Below are positions 27,423 through 36,849 of a stretch of 64,000 nt of DNA, piece by piece. The notes beneath the pieces were generated by a model, which searched no databases, was not told the origin of the DNA, and saw only the letters and a list, made by a program, of their open reading frames with translations. The position numbers and the translations under genes were made by a program. The stretch comes from Heminiphilus faecis (lineage in GTDB: Bacteria; Bacteroidota; Bacteroidia; Bacteroidales; Muribaculaceae), in NCBI RefSeq assembly GCF_008728965.1, contig NZ_VSMC01000009.1:49968-113967 (forward strand). The letters are read 5' to 3'. Within the stretch, counting starts at the first letter, position 1, and each line of letters starts with the position of its first letter.

Positions 27423-27460
27423 GTTTGCAATCTACTTGCAAACTTAGGATATTAACTTTG
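27423..27460 (+). promoter_or_regulatory. Palindromic operator and -7 box of the RND efflux operon
   Basis: GTTTGCAA (27423-27430) and TTGCAAAC (27436-27443) form a perfect inverted repeat with a 5-base spacer. A TAnnTTTG box, TAACTTTG, lies at 27453-27460, 24 bases before the adaptor ATG. The palindrome covers the place where the -33 element should be, a classic position for a repressor or MerR-like activator. No regulator gene is adjacent. Confidence 0.65.
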
Positions 27461-27484
27461 TACCATATTAAATTTTAACAAGAC

Positions 27485-28624
27485 ATGCGAATATCGTATA
27501 TTTACATTGTAGGAGCAACGTTGCTCTCTACCCTATTTTCTTGTGGCCACAAAGAAGGTGACGGTCACGGACATGAGGATGCAGAAGTAAAAGAGACCGA
27601 AACCCATGCACATGGTGCTGATGAAATCATATTGGCACCCGAAGCGGCTGAGCATTTTGGTGTACTTTCCGAAGTTATAACACCCTCCCCTTTTAATGAA
27701 GTCATCACCGTATCGGGTGAAATCGCTTCTGCACCCGAAGACATGGCATATATAGCTGCCAAATCGGCAGGCATAGTGAATCTGGCCCCCGGCATGGTGG
27801 TAGGCAAACAAGTATCGGCGGGCACACGTATAGCGTCGATATCATCCAAAGGTATAGCCGGAGGTGATGTCAACGCCGCTGCCGCTGCTGATGTGGCTGC
27901 TGCAAAAAAAGAGGTCGACCGTCTTCGCCCGCTTTATGAGGAGCGTATTATAACACAAAAAGAGTATAACGCAGCTGTAGCTGCATATGATAAGGCGCGG
28001 GCTATGTACTCAGGCAGCGCATCGGGAAGCGTGGCGTCCTCCCCTATATCCGGAGTCATTACCGCGATTAATGCGGGTCAGGGAGCTTTTGTCAACACCG
28101 GCGACATAATAGCTACTGTGTCACATGATATGCGCCTTACGCTCAGGGCCGACCTGCCACAAAAATATGCCCGTCAACTTGCCGATATATCGACCGCCAA
28201 CTTCCGTATAAGCTACTCTGATTCTGTTATGTCACTTGCCGATCTTAACGGAAAACGTATTTCATCAGCTTCGGTAGCCGTAAATCCCGGATATATACCT
28301 GTTTATTTTTCATTTGACAATAATGGCACAGTTCTGCCCGGAAGCTATGCGGAGGTATATCTTATTGGAGCTCGTAAAGAAAATGTACTTGTTGTGCCGG
28401 TAGCTTCTGTCGTCGAACAACAAGGACGCCATTTTGTCTATGTAAAAATAGACGATCACGGCTATGAAAAGCGTCCGGTGGTTTTGGGCCGTGATAACGG
28501 CACGGATGTAGAGATATTGTCAGGTTTACACTCGGGAGACTGCGTCGTGGTTAAAGGGAGTATATTTGTGAAACTCGCCGAGACAAGTAACGTCGTACCT
28601 GAAGGTCATTCACATAATCATTGA
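27485..28624 (+). CDS. RND efflux periplasmic adaptor (CusB/CzcB type), lipoprotein
   Basis: Membrane-fusion subunit linking the inner-membrane RND pump to the outer-membrane channel. A lipoprotein signal ends LLSTLFSC with Cys20. The mature N-terminus is His-rich (HKEGDGHGHEDAE, HAHGADE) and the C-terminus ends GHSHNH, a pattern seen in divalent-metal adaptors. The lipoyl/hairpin region (about 75-200) and the beta-barrel region up to LVVPVASVVEQQ follow. 379 residues. Six bases before the pump gene. Confidence 0.9.
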   Translation: MRISYIYIVGATLLSTLFSCGHKEGDGHGHEDAEVKETETHAHGADEIILAPEAAEHFGVLSEVITPSPFNEVITVSGEIASAPEDMAYIAAKSAGIVNLAPGMVVGKQVSAGTRIASISSKGIAGGDVNAAAAADVAAAKKEVDRLRPLYEERIITQKEYNAAVAAYDKARAMYSGSASGSVASSPISGVITAINAGQGAFVNTGDIIATVSHDMRLTLRADLPQKYARQLADISTANFRISYSDSVMSLADLNGKRISSASVAVNPGYIPVYFSFDNNGTVLPGSYAEVYLIGARKENVLVVPVASVVEQQGRHFVYVKIDDHGYEKRPVVLGRDNGTDVEILSGLHSGDCVVVKGSIFVKLAETSNVVPEGHSHNH

Positions 28625-28630
28625 TGTGCC

Positions 28631-31600
28631 ATGCTGAACAGAATCATTAAATTTTCTTTGTCCAACCGCATTGTCGTGCTTATATTGGCCGGTCTATTGC
28701 TGTTGACAGGGACTGCCGTGCTGCTACGCATGGATGTGGATATTTTTCCTGACCTGAACGCACCTACGGTAGTTGTCATGACTGAAGCTCCGGGACTCGC
28801 TCCTGAAGAGGTAGAGAAACTTGTCAGCTTCCCTATTGAGACGTCGTTGAATGGAGCTACCGACGTAAGGCGCGTACGTTCATCATCAGCTACCGGCTTC
28901 TCCGTGGTCTGGGTCGAATTTGACTGGGGCACCGATATTTATAAGGCACGACAGATCGTTTCTGAAAAACTTACGGAAATATCTGATGCTCTGCCGGCAG
29001 GCATAAGCTCGCCCGTACTTGGACCGCAGTCATCAATACTCGGTGAAATATTTATAATAGGTCTAACAGCCGACTCTACATCTCTTGCCGAGCTACGTAC
29101 TATTGCCGACCGCACTATAAGACCGCGACTTCTTGCCACTGGAGGTGTTTCACAGGTGACTGTAATAGGAGGCGACATCAAAGAATATCAAATAAAGCTC
29201 GATCCGGAGCGTATGAAATATCTTGACGTGTCACTTGACGAAGTCATTGCCGCAACCGAAGGCATCAATACAAATGCGGCCGGAGGTATAATATATGACT
29301 ACGGCAACGAGTACCTTATCAAAGGCGATGTAAACACCTCTTCTCCCGAAGATATAGGCATGAGCGTGGTGCGCAGTGATGAACGAGGTGTAGTCACGGT
29401 AGCTGACATAGCTGACATAGAAGTAGCCGGCAAACAGCCCCGGCTTGGACTTGCCTCCGTTGAAGCTAAGCCCGCAGTTTTGATGACAGTGACAAAGCAA
29501 CCGTCAACCGGCACTATCGAATTGACAGAGAATATCGAGACCGAACTGGCTAAATTGTCCAAGTCCCTTCCGGGTGACATAAAGATGTCGACCGACATAT
29601 TCAAACAGAGCGATTTTATTGATAATTCGATAAGCAATCTTCAGCAATCGTTATTTGAAGGAGCTCTTTTTGTCATCATCATTCTGTTTTTCTTTCTGAT
29701 GAATATACGCACCACTCTCATTTCACTGGTGGCGTTGCCTATGTCGATCATCATCACGATACTGGTCATGCATTTCTTGGGCTTGAATATAAACACAATG
29801 AGTCTTGGAGGTATAGCTATCGCCATCGGTTCGTTGGTAGATGATGCTATCGTGGACGTAGAAAACGTATACAAACGCATTCGTGAAAATCATCGGCTGC
29901 CTTCCGAAAAACGTATGAATACGGTCAAACTCGTCTACGAAGCCTCCAAAGAGGTAAGAATGCCTATATTCAATTCATCGCTCATCATTATAGCAAGTTT
30001 CCTGCCGTTGTTTTTCCTTCACGGTATTGAAGGACGTATGCTCGTGCCGCTCGGCATATCGTTCATTGTTGCGCTTATTGCATCAACTATCGTAGCTCTT
30101 ACACTGACACCCGTACTATGCAGCTATCTGCTTAAAGGCGATGATAAGCATCTTACCACAGAGTCATGGGCCTCGAGAAAACTGAAATCAGTTTATGCCA
30201 AAGCTCTTGACAAAGCATTTTCTTTCAAAAAAGGTCTTATTATAAGCGTGGGAGCGTTATTCCTGATTTCTTTAGGCGTGTTGTTTACATTAGGCCGTAG
30301 TTTCCTACCCTCTTTCAATGAAGGTTCGCTGACAATCAATATCAGCGCATTGCCCGGTATATCTCTTGAAGAGAGCGACCATATAGGACGCATAGCTGAA
30401 GAAATTATTCTTAGTGTGCCTGAGGTCACGACTGTAGCACGCAAGACCGGTCGTGCCGAGCTTGATGAGCATTCACTCGGAGCCAATGTTTCGGAAATAG
30501 AAGCACCATATGTTCTTGATGGACGTTCACGCAATGAGATGGTTCAGGAATTACGCCATAAATTATCTGAAATTCCCGGAGTCAATATTGAAATAGGTCA
30601 GCCTATATCACATCGTATCGACGCCATGCTTTCTGGAACTGAGGCGCAGATTGCCATAAAATTGTTTGGCGATGATCTTGAAAATCTCTATACTTTAGGA
30701 TCGCAGATTAAAAATGCTGCCTCTGAAGTACCGGGTATCGTAGATGTGAATATAGAGCAGCAGGTGGGCCGCCCGCAGATAGATATACGTCCTCGACGCG
30801 AGATGCTGGCTCTCTATGGCATACCTGTGAACAAATTCGTGGAGTTCATAAATGTCGCGTTGAGTGGTCAGGTGGTTTCACAGGTCTATGAACACGGTCA
30901 ACCGTATGACGTGACATTACGCATTGATAACGAACGCAGCAATTCGATATCCGACATATCGCAATTGATGATTGACACAAATAAGGGCAAGGTGCCGTTA
31001 AGCAGCGTGGCCGATATTTTGTCGGTTACAGGTCCTAATACCATCAACCGCGAGAATGTCAGCCGGCGAATAGTCATTTCAGCCAATGTCGACGGACGTG
31101 ACCTGCGCAGTGCGGTTAATGACATAAAAGCCATGGTTGATGAAGATGTGAAACTTCCGGAAGGCTATTATGTGGCTTATTCAGGGCAGTTTGAAAGCGA
31201 GGCTGAAGCGTCACGCACTCTGGCTTTGACTTCATTGGGAGCGCTTGTCATAATACTTATGCTGCTTTATTCAGAGTTCAAGAACTTCAAGCAGTCATTG
31301 ATAATACTTATAAACATGCCTTTGGCTATGATCGGCGGTATACTTATATTAAGATGCACGTCAGGCGAACTTAATATACCTGCTATAATAGGTTTTATAT
31401 CTCTTATGGGTATAACTACCCGCAACGGTATGTTGCTTATGTCAAGATACAATAATCTTGAGGCGGAGCATTACGACGTAATGGAACGTATTATAAAAGG
31501 CTCTACCGACCGACTGCTTCCTATTGTCATGACTGCACTGACATCAGCGTTGGCGCTGATACCTCTTGCCCTGCGCGGAAGTGAGCCCGGCAATGAAATC

Positions 31601-31705
31601 CAGTCACCCATGGCTATCGTAATTCTTGGAGGATTGCTTACATCAACCGTCTTGAATATATTTGTAATACCGGTCATTTACTATATGACAAGTCCTAAGA
31701 AATGA
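28631..31705 (+). CDS. Heavy-metal efflux RND pump (CusA/CzcA family)
   Basis: A 1,024-residue proton-driven inner-membrane pump. The N-terminus IIKFSLSNRIVVLILAGLLLL and DVDIFPDLNAPTVVVMTEAPG are typical of the heavy-metal RND branch. The fourth membrane helix carries the acidic relay AIGSLVDDAIVDVEN near residue 405. The segment ARKTGRAELDEHSLGANVSE near 600 is shared with Czc/Cus-like pumps. The metal cannot be fixed by eye, though the His-rich partners favour a divalent ion such as zinc, cobalt or nickel over copper. It sits between adaptor and outer-membrane channel genes. Confidence 0.93.
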   Translation: MLNRIIKFSLSNRIVVLILAGLLLLTGTAVLLRMDVDIFPDLNAPTVVVMTEAPGLAPEEVEKLVSFPIETSLNGATDVRRVRSSSATGFSVVWVEFDWGTDIYKARQIVSEKLTEISDALPAGISSPVLGPQSSILGEIFIIGLTADSTSLAELRTIADRTIRPRLLATGGVSQVTVIGGDIKEYQIKLDPERMKYLDVSLDEVIAATEGINTNAAGGIIYDYGNEYLIKGDVNTSSPEDIGMSVVRSDERGVVTVADIADIEVAGKQPRLGLASVEAKPAVLMTVTKQPSTGTIELTENIETELAKLSKSLPGDIKMSTDIFKQSDFIDNSISNLQQSLFEGALFVIIILFFFLMNIRTTLISLVALPMSIIITILVMHFLGLNINTMSLGGIAIAIGSLVDDAIVDVENVYKRIRENHRLPSEKRMNTVKLVYEASKEVRMPIFNSSLIIIASFLPLFFLHGIEGRMLVPLGISFIVALIASTIVALTLTPVLCSYLLKGDDKHLTTESWASRKLKSVYAKALDKAFSFKKGLIISVGALFLISLGVLFTLGRSFLPSFNEGSLTINISALPGISLEESDHIGRIAEEIILSVPEVTTVARKTGRAELDEHSLGANVSEIEAPYVLDGRSRNEMVQELRHKLSEIPGVNIEIGQPISHRIDAMLSGTEAQIAIKLFGDDLENLYTLGSQIKNAASEVPGIVDVNIEQQVGRPQIDIRPRREMLALYGIPVNKFVEFINVALSGQVVSQVYEHGQPYDVTLRIDNERSNSISDISQLMIDTNKGKVPLSSVADILSVTGPNTINRENVSRRIVISANVDGRDLRSAVNDIKAMVDEDVKLPEGYYVAYSGQFESEAEASRTLALTSLGALVIILMLLYSEFKNFKQSLIILINMPLAMIGGILILRCTSGELNIPAIIGFISLMGITTRNGMLLMSRYNNLEAEHYDVMERIIKGSTDRLLPIVMTALTSALALIPLALRGSEPGNEIQSPMAIVILGGLLTSTVLNIFVIPVIYYMTSPKK

Positions 31706-31727
31706 TAACTAATTGAACCATTATAAT

Positions 31728-32921
31728 ATGTATAAATCAATAAGCATATTCTTCATATTGACGCTTATAGCTGCGTGGAATGCTGAAGCACGGGACTTTA
31801 ACGGACTGCTTGACACTGTGTTGGGCAATAACATGGCCCTATCCTCGTCGCAGGCTTCCAATGAAAATGAATTGCTTCAGCTTAAGAGCGAAAACAATCT
31901 TGCCGATCCCGAAGTGGAAGTCGAGCATTTATGGGGCAGACACGATGCCAAGAACAAATTCAATATAAGCGTATCACAAAGTTTTGACTGGCCCGGAACA
32001 TACGCCGCACGCAGCAAAGCCATAAACTTTGGGTCGCAGGCTATTGAAAGTCTTAACCGTAGCAATTATCTTGATAAAAAGTTAGAGATAAAACTATTGT
32101 TCATCGATATTATCAACACTCGCAAAAAGTTAGCGTTACTCCATGAACGGGACAAACAGACCGATAGCCTTATCGCTATATGTCGTACGGGTGTAGAAAA
32201 CGGAGAGCAAAGCATACTCACGCTTAACAAATTGGAAATAACCAAAATCAGATTCAAAAACTCGTTGGTGAATCTTGAAAATCAATATACGGCTCTTAAA
32301 ACGTCTCTTATACAGATGAATGGAGGTCTTGATTGTGAAGAGATTCTGGCGCATTTGGATGAATATCCTGATGAGATGATATTATCAGTAGACGAGTATG
32401 AAAATCAGATTCTTGAAAAGGACCCGATGAAACGTTATTCTGCATTGATGGTACAGTCACAGTTGCAGAATGTCAAGGCCGAAAAGCTTAAACGTTTCCC
32501 CGGTATTTCATTAGGTTATGTCCATGCCCGTGAAGACGGAGAGATATTCAACGGCATATCGGCCGGTATAAGTCTGCCGGTATTTTCAACGCGCCACAAG
32601 ATAAAAGCGGCCGAGGCATTACAACGTTCGCTAAAATACGATGAAGCTACACAGGCAATCAGCCAACGTACTTCCATGATGGCTTCACGTGACAAGGCGC
32701 TTGCTTTATACAAAGAATATAAGGCATTGGACGCAATACTTAAAAACGGCAACAATCAGGCTCTTCTTAAGAAATCACTTGACAATGGCATTATAACTGC
32801 ACAGGAATATCTTAATGAAATGTCCTACTTCCTTGATGCATGGCAAGACCTGCTCGATGCTCAATACAATTATCATCTTGAAGCGGCTGTATTAAATAAA
32901 TATATGTTGCTTGACGAGTAA
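31728..32921 (+). CDS. TolC-family outer-membrane efflux channel
   Basis: Third component of the metal efflux system. The product is about 397 residues with a signal peptide (MYKSISIFFILTLIAAWNAEA) and long alternating helices (for example LEIKLLFIDIINTRKKLALL and SLKYDEATQAISQRT), as in TolC-type proteins. The ATG at 31728 is preferred; a TTG at 31713 is in frame but 7 bases after the pump stop and gives no better signal peptide. It is followed by a strong terminator, closing the operon. Confidence 0.88.
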   Translation: MYKSISIFFILTLIAAWNAEARDFNGLLDTVLGNNMALSSSQASNENELLQLKSENNLADPEVEVEHLWGRHDAKNKFNISVSQSFDWPGTYAARSKAINFGSQAIESLNRSNYLDKKLEIKLLFIDIINTRKKLALLHERDKQTDSLIAICRTGVENGEQSILTLNKLEITKIRFKNSLVNLENQYTALKTSLIQMNGGLDCEEILAHLDEYPDEMILSVDEYENQILEKDPMKRYSALMVQSQLQNVKAEKLKRFPGISLGYVHAREDGEIFNGISAGISLPVFSTRHKIKAAEALQRSLKYDEATQAISQRTSMMASRDKALALYKEYKALDAILKNGNNQALLKKSLDNGIITAQEYLNEMSYFLDAWQDLLDAQYNYHLEAAVLNKYMLLDE

Positions 32922-32942
32922 ATGTTATAATTGATTAAAGAC

Positions 32943-32980
32943 AAAAACGCTTCAAACAATTCATTGCTTGGAGCGTTTTT
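32943..32980 (+). terminator. Terminator of the RND efflux operon
   Basis: AAAAACGCTTCAA (32943-32955) pairs with TTGGAGCGTTTTT (32968-32980), 13 pairs with one T-G wobble, ending in five Ts. Confidence 0.85.
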
Positions 32981-33008
32981 AGTATATATCAACTAAAACT
33001 CTATATGT

Positions 33009-33605
33009 ATGGAAACAAATGTTTATACACAGCCTAAACTACCTTATGCTCCTGATGCTCTCGCACCTATCATAAGCGCCGAGACAATAAGTTATCATTG
33101 GGGAAAGCATGAAAAGACGTATATAGACAATCTGAATAAACTTATCCGTGACACCGAGTGGGAAGATACCGCACTTGAAGATATTATACGTACAGCCGAC
33201 GGACCGTTGTTTAACAACGCTTCGCAGGCATGGAATCATATTTTCTACTTCTTTTCGTTTAATCCTGACGGAGGTGGAGAACCCACCGGCGACCTTGCCG
33301 AAGCTATCAAACGTGATTTCGGCACATTTGAGGAATTTAAACGCTTGTTTGAAGAAGCCGGTGTAGGTCTGTTCGGTTCAGGATGGGTATGGTTGTCGCA
33401 GGACAAAGACGGAAAGTTGTTTATTACCCAAGGTCCCAATGCGGCCAATCCTCTCACACAAGGGCTCACCCCTATACTGACATTTGATGTATGGGAGCAT
33501 GCCTACTATCTGGACTATCAGAACCGTAGAGCCGAAGCCCTTCATAAATTGTGGGACATTGTCGACTGGAACGTGGTCGGAAGCCGCTATACAAAAAAAT
33601 TATAA
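33009..33605 (+). CDS. sodB: Superoxide dismutase, Fe/Mn family
   Basis: A 198-residue cytosolic enzyme that dismutates superoxide. All four metal ligands are visible: His30 in SYHWGKHEKTY, His77 in WNHIFYFF, and Asp160 and His164 in DVWEHAYYLDY. The HHxxY position reads HEKTY rather than HHxTY. Fe, Mn or cambialistic use cannot be told reliably from this alone; Bacteroidales enzymes are often cambialistic. The first ATG (33005) is out of frame; 33009 gives the correct N-terminus. Confidence 0.95.
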   Translation: METNVYTQPKLPYAPDALAPIISAETISYHWGKHEKTYIDNLNKLIRDTEWEDTALEDIIRTADGPLFNNASQAWNHIFYFFSFNPDGGGEPTGDLAEAIKRDFGTFEEFKRLFEEAGVGLFGSGWVWLSQDKDGKLFITQGPNAANPLTQGLTPILTFDVWEHAYYLDYQNRRAEALHKLWDIVDWNVVGSRYTKKL

Positions 33606-33682
33606 TTGTACTTTTCCATAATGCGCATCAGCGCATTATTCTCAGACTATAGCACTTTTAAGCATAATGTGATGAATGAAGG

Positions 33683-33714
33683 GAGCGGGACTCGTGAGAG
33701 CCTCGCTCTTTTAT
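33683..33714 (+). terminator. Terminator after sodB
   Basis: GAGCG (33683-33687) pairs with CGCTC (33704-33708); an inner CTC-GTGA-GAG stem completes the hairpin, followed by TTTTATA. A smaller hairpin, AATGCGC/GCGCATT, lies upstream at 33620-33637. Confidence 0.7.
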
Positions 33715-33773
33715 AGTGTTGTCACCAACAATAAGCACTTACAGGGTGTTTTTATATATAAATTCAACTGTTT

Positions 33774-34526
33774 ATGGGCATTGCGACAAAAGATCATATA
33801 AAGAACGATGTACTGAGAGTGCTTCACATCCTCGTTCTGCTGGGTGCTGTCGGGCTTATTGTTCTTATATCTTATGATTGCTTCCGAAATATATCCTTTC
33901 TCGCAAACGAGAACTATATGACTATTCAGTTTTGGATATGTGTGTTATTCATATTAGATGTAATTGTTGAGTTTTTCTTGGCATCTGATAGATGGAGATA
34001 CTTCTATACACACCTGTTTGCACTGTTTGTGTGCATTCCGTATCTGAATATCATACATTATTTCGGCATAAGCCTGTCGCCCGAGATGCAGTATCTTATA
34101 CGATTCATACCGATGATACGCGCGGCATATGTGTTTACTCTTGTATTGAGTGCCTTGTCAACCGACAGGGTTTCGAGTCTTTTCTCGGCCTATATCGGTC
34201 TGCTGATAGCTACGGTGTACTTTGCCAGCATGATGTTTTTTATAGAAGAGCATTATATAAATACAGGAGTGCCTACATATTGGTCGGCATTGTGGTGGTC
34301 ATTCATGAACATAACTACTGTAGGATGCAATATAAATGCCATAACCGCAACCGGGAAGGTACTGTCGGTAATTTTATCGGCCGAAGGACTTATCTTGTTT
34401 CCGGTATTTACCGTTTATATCACAAATGCTCTTACACGCAAGACCACGCAACAATCTGAACTTGCCCGAAATGACGTTAAAAAAAGTTCAAAGTCGGCTG
34501 CCGAAGCCGCTCCGGTAGCGAAATGA
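33774..34526 (+). CDS. Voltage-gated-type cation channel with unusual selectivity filter
   Basis: A 250-residue membrane protein with six hydrophobic segments (about 17-36, 50-70, 76-94, 105-125, 138-158 and 196-218). It has an Arg-bearing fourth helix (RFIPMIRAAYVFTLVLSAL) and a pore loop WSALWWSFMNITTVG. This matches the layout of potassium-channel-family proteins, but the filter reads TTVGCNIN (near residues 180-187) where potassium channels read TVGYGD. The ion selectivity may therefore differ. The C-terminal tail is short and basic, with no RCK or cyclic-nucleotide domain. No operon partner. Confidence 0.78.
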   Translation: MGIATKDHIKNDVLRVLHILVLLGAVGLIVLISYDCFRNISFLANENYMTIQFWICVLFILDVIVEFFLASDRWRYFYTHLFALFVCIPYLNIIHYFGISLSPEMQYLIRFIPMIRAAYVFTLVLSALSTDRVSSLFSAYIGLLIATVYFASMMFFIEEHYINTGVPTYWSALWWSFMNITTVGCNINAITATGKVLSVILSAEGLILFPVFTVYITNALTRKTTQQSELARNDVKKSSKSAAEAAPVAK

Positions 34527-34549
34527 TAGGTCCTTACGCGTTTTTTTAG

Positions 34550-34557
34550 TACCTTTG
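34550..34557 (+). promoter_or_regulatory. Putative -7 box of the T9SS-type gene
   Basis: TACCTTTG fits TAnnTTTG, 20 bases before the ATG at 34578. No TTG at the usual distance. Confidence 0.45.
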
Positions 34558-34577
34558 TAGGTCCTACCGGCGCAAAG

Positions 34578-35888
34578 ATGAAACGAACGGCATTCATATC
34601 GACGTTATTATTAATATGTACTTCGGCCTCGGGCAAAGTCATATTTACCGACACTTCAAAAAGTGTCGTGATTTTGGATGCCGACAAGTCATCGGGTATA
34701 TCACAAGTATGTATACTTTGGGACCCTTTAAATGCCAAAATGACATATCGCCCAATAAATACTCAAAACATAAGATGGTACAGATTCAGTGCTGACGGCG
34801 CGGCCTATACCGAAGAGTTGACCAGAGATGCAACCATAGTTGACGACGTATCGGAATTGACCATAACTGAAGGCGATTGCGGTTATATAGTAGAAGACGG
34901 AAATATACGCGAATATATCTGGGTGGTGGATTATAGGAAATACATACCACGATTCACAAGTATCGACATTATGGCGGACAACGATTGCAATTCGGTTAAT
35001 CTTGACTTTGCCGGAAACGCGTCTGCAATGACTTACCACGGCATTACGGGTCGAAGCTATAATATTGACCGAGATTTCATCTTGAAGTTTGATACACTCC
35101 AATACGATGAGTTGTCAGACACATATTCGGTAAAACATATCGAACACAGGTATGCGTCGATAGAGTCTTCAATAAAAGTCAAAGCCCCGTTATGCGATAC
35201 TGAATTCAGATTGTCAGGCGACCGTTTTCTTGAAGCATGGAACATGACAGAAAGCATTGTGTCGCCCCGCTATACCGCATCGGCGGTGGAAGCCCACACC
35301 TATGCCGAACAATTGTCGCGATACAACTCCAATGAACAGAAAGTGGATGATACGGTTTTAGGTGGTTCGGCGCCGGTTGAAATTGAATTCGAAGCTACAG
35401 TAAGCGATGCTGTCATTTTTACGGAATGGCAAATTTCGTCTGACCCTGAATTTGAGTCAATAGACATTCGCCATAATGACAGATCTTTTATCCACACGTT
35501 TAATGACGAAGGGTTTACATATGCCAGATTTGTAGCAGGAAATTCTGACGGTACATGCGATTATTTCAGCCCGGTGTATGAAATCAGCATCGGAGCATCT
35601 GATATAAAATGTCCTAATGCTTTTTCTCCCGGCAACAATGACGGAGTGAATGATGAATGGAAGGTCAGTTACCGGTCAATTCTTAACTTCGATTGCCGCA
35701 TATTCAACCGCTGGGGTATCGAAATAGCACGCCTGAAGAATCCGGCTGACGGATGGGACGGTCGATATAAAGGAAAAAACGTGCCCTCAGGTGTATACTA
35801 TTACATAATAGATGCCGAAGGTGCCGACGGAAAGGTATATCATCTCAAAGGTGACATAAACATAATAAAAAGCAAAAGCATATATTAA
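34578..35888 (+). CDS. Secreted protein with gliding-motility-type C-terminal (T9SS type B) sorting domain
   Basis: A 436-residue protein with an N-terminal signal peptide (MKRTAFISTLLLICTSASG). The body (about 20-340) is of unknown function, with beta-rich, Asp-rich sequence. The last 90 residues are a CHU_C/gliding-motility-associated C-terminal domain: CPNAFSPGNNDGVNDEW, IFNRWGIEIARLKNPADGWD, then VPSGVYYYIIDAEGADG. That domain directs export by the type IX secretion system in other Bacteroidetes. No T9SS machinery genes lie in this window. A lytic transglycosylase and uvrA follow closely. Confidence 0.82.
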   Translation: MKRTAFISTLLLICTSASGKVIFTDTSKSVVILDADKSSGISQVCILWDPLNAKMTYRPINTQNIRWYRFSADGAAYTEELTRDATIVDDVSELTITEGDCGYIVEDGNIREYIWVVDYRKYIPRFTSIDIMADNDCNSVNLDFAGNASAMTYHGITGRSYNIDRDFILKFDTLQYDELSDTYSVKHIEHRYASIESSIKVKAPLCDTEFRLSGDRFLEAWNMTESIVSPRYTASAVEAHTYAEQLSRYNSNEQKVDDTVLGGSAPVEIEFEATVSDAVIFTEWQISSDPEFESIDIRHNDRSFIHTFNDEGFTYARFVAGNSDGTCDYFSPVYEISIGASDIKCPNAFSPGNNDGVNDEWKVSYRSILNFDCRIFNRWGIEIARLKNPADGWDGRYKGKNVPSGVYYYIIDAEGADGKVYHLKGDINIIKSKSIY

Positions 35889-35900
35889 TAACATGAACTT

Positions 35901-36836
35901 ATGAAACATATTACTAAAATAGCAATCGCAACTATGGCTCTGACAGTGACTCCGTCACTTTACAGTCAGTCTTCACCGATATTTTCTTCAGTTGAAAATC
36001 CAATAATTCCATCTACCGTGACTTTTGCGGGTCAACAGGTTAATCTTGACCGTACCGATATGTATGAACGGTTTGACCGGGAACTTACCTCCATGGCCTA
36101 CACCCACGGCAATACTCTGCTTGTCATAAAACGAGCCAACAGATATTTTCCCGAGTTGATACCTATATTGAAGAAAAACGGACTGCCCGAAGATCTCATA
36201 TATCTCGCATGTATAGAAAGCACGCTAAATCCAAGAGCATACTCAGGGGCTAAAGCCGCCGGTATATGGCAGTTTATTCCTTCGGCCGGAAAACAATACG
36301 GCCTCGAAATCAATGAGTATGTCGATGAGCGCTATGATCCTGTCAAATCAACAGAAGCGGCATGCCGTTATCTTAAATCAGCTTATAACAAATACGGTAA
36401 CTGGGAATCGGCTGCCGCATCATATAACGGCGGCATGGGGCGCATAACCAAAGAACTTAACGCGCAGGGCGAGAAATCGGCCTATGACTTATATCTTGTT
36501 GATGAAACAGCACGTTACATATACAGGCTCATAGCAATGAAACTGATAATGGAGAACCCGAGGGCTTACGGCTACAAGCTCAAAGCGGGACAATTATATC
36601 AGCCGGTACGCACCAAAACTGTAGATGTCAACGGACCGGTTGAAGACTGGACGGCATGGGCCAAGAAGAACGGCATAAGCTACATGCAGTTAAGAGAGTA
36701 TAATCCATGGATAAGGGCCAAGTCACTTCCAAACAAAACCGGAAAGACATATCAGGTGAAAATACCTTTGAAACAGGATTTAAACCGGTCCACTCAACAA
36801 AAGACAATATATAACAAGGCTTGGGTGACCGATTAA
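35901..36836 (+). CDS. Secreted lytic transglycosylase (SLT/MltD-like)
   Basis: A 311-residue periplasmic muramidase-like enzyme that cleaves peptidoglycan to 1,6-anhydro products. A signal peptide (MKHITKIAIATMALTVTPSLYS) is followed by the SLT domain: PEDLIYLACIESTLNP with the catalytic Glu near residue 106, then SGAKAAGIWQFIPSAGKQYG and AAASYNGGMGRI. A C-terminal segment (VEDWTAWAKKNGISYMQLRE) resembles a LysM-like glycan-binding repeat. It starts 12 bases after the T9SS-type gene and precedes uvrA by 13. Confidence 0.88.
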   Translation: MKHITKIAIATMALTVTPSLYSQSSPIFSSVENPIIPSTVTFAGQQVNLDRTDMYERFDRELTSMAYTHGNTLLVIKRANRYFPELIPILKKNGLPEDLIYLACIESTLNPRAYSGAKAAGIWQFIPSAGKQYGLEINEYVDERYDPVKSTEAACRYLKSAYNKYGNWESAAASYNGGMGRITKELNAQGEKSAYDLYLVDETARYIYRLIAMKLIMENPRAYGYKLKAGQLYQPVRTKTVDVNGPVEDWTAWAKKNGISYMQLREYNPWIRAKSLPNKTGKTYQVKIPLKQDLNRSTQQKTIYNKAWVTD

Positions 36837-36849
36837 ACAACAATATCGA

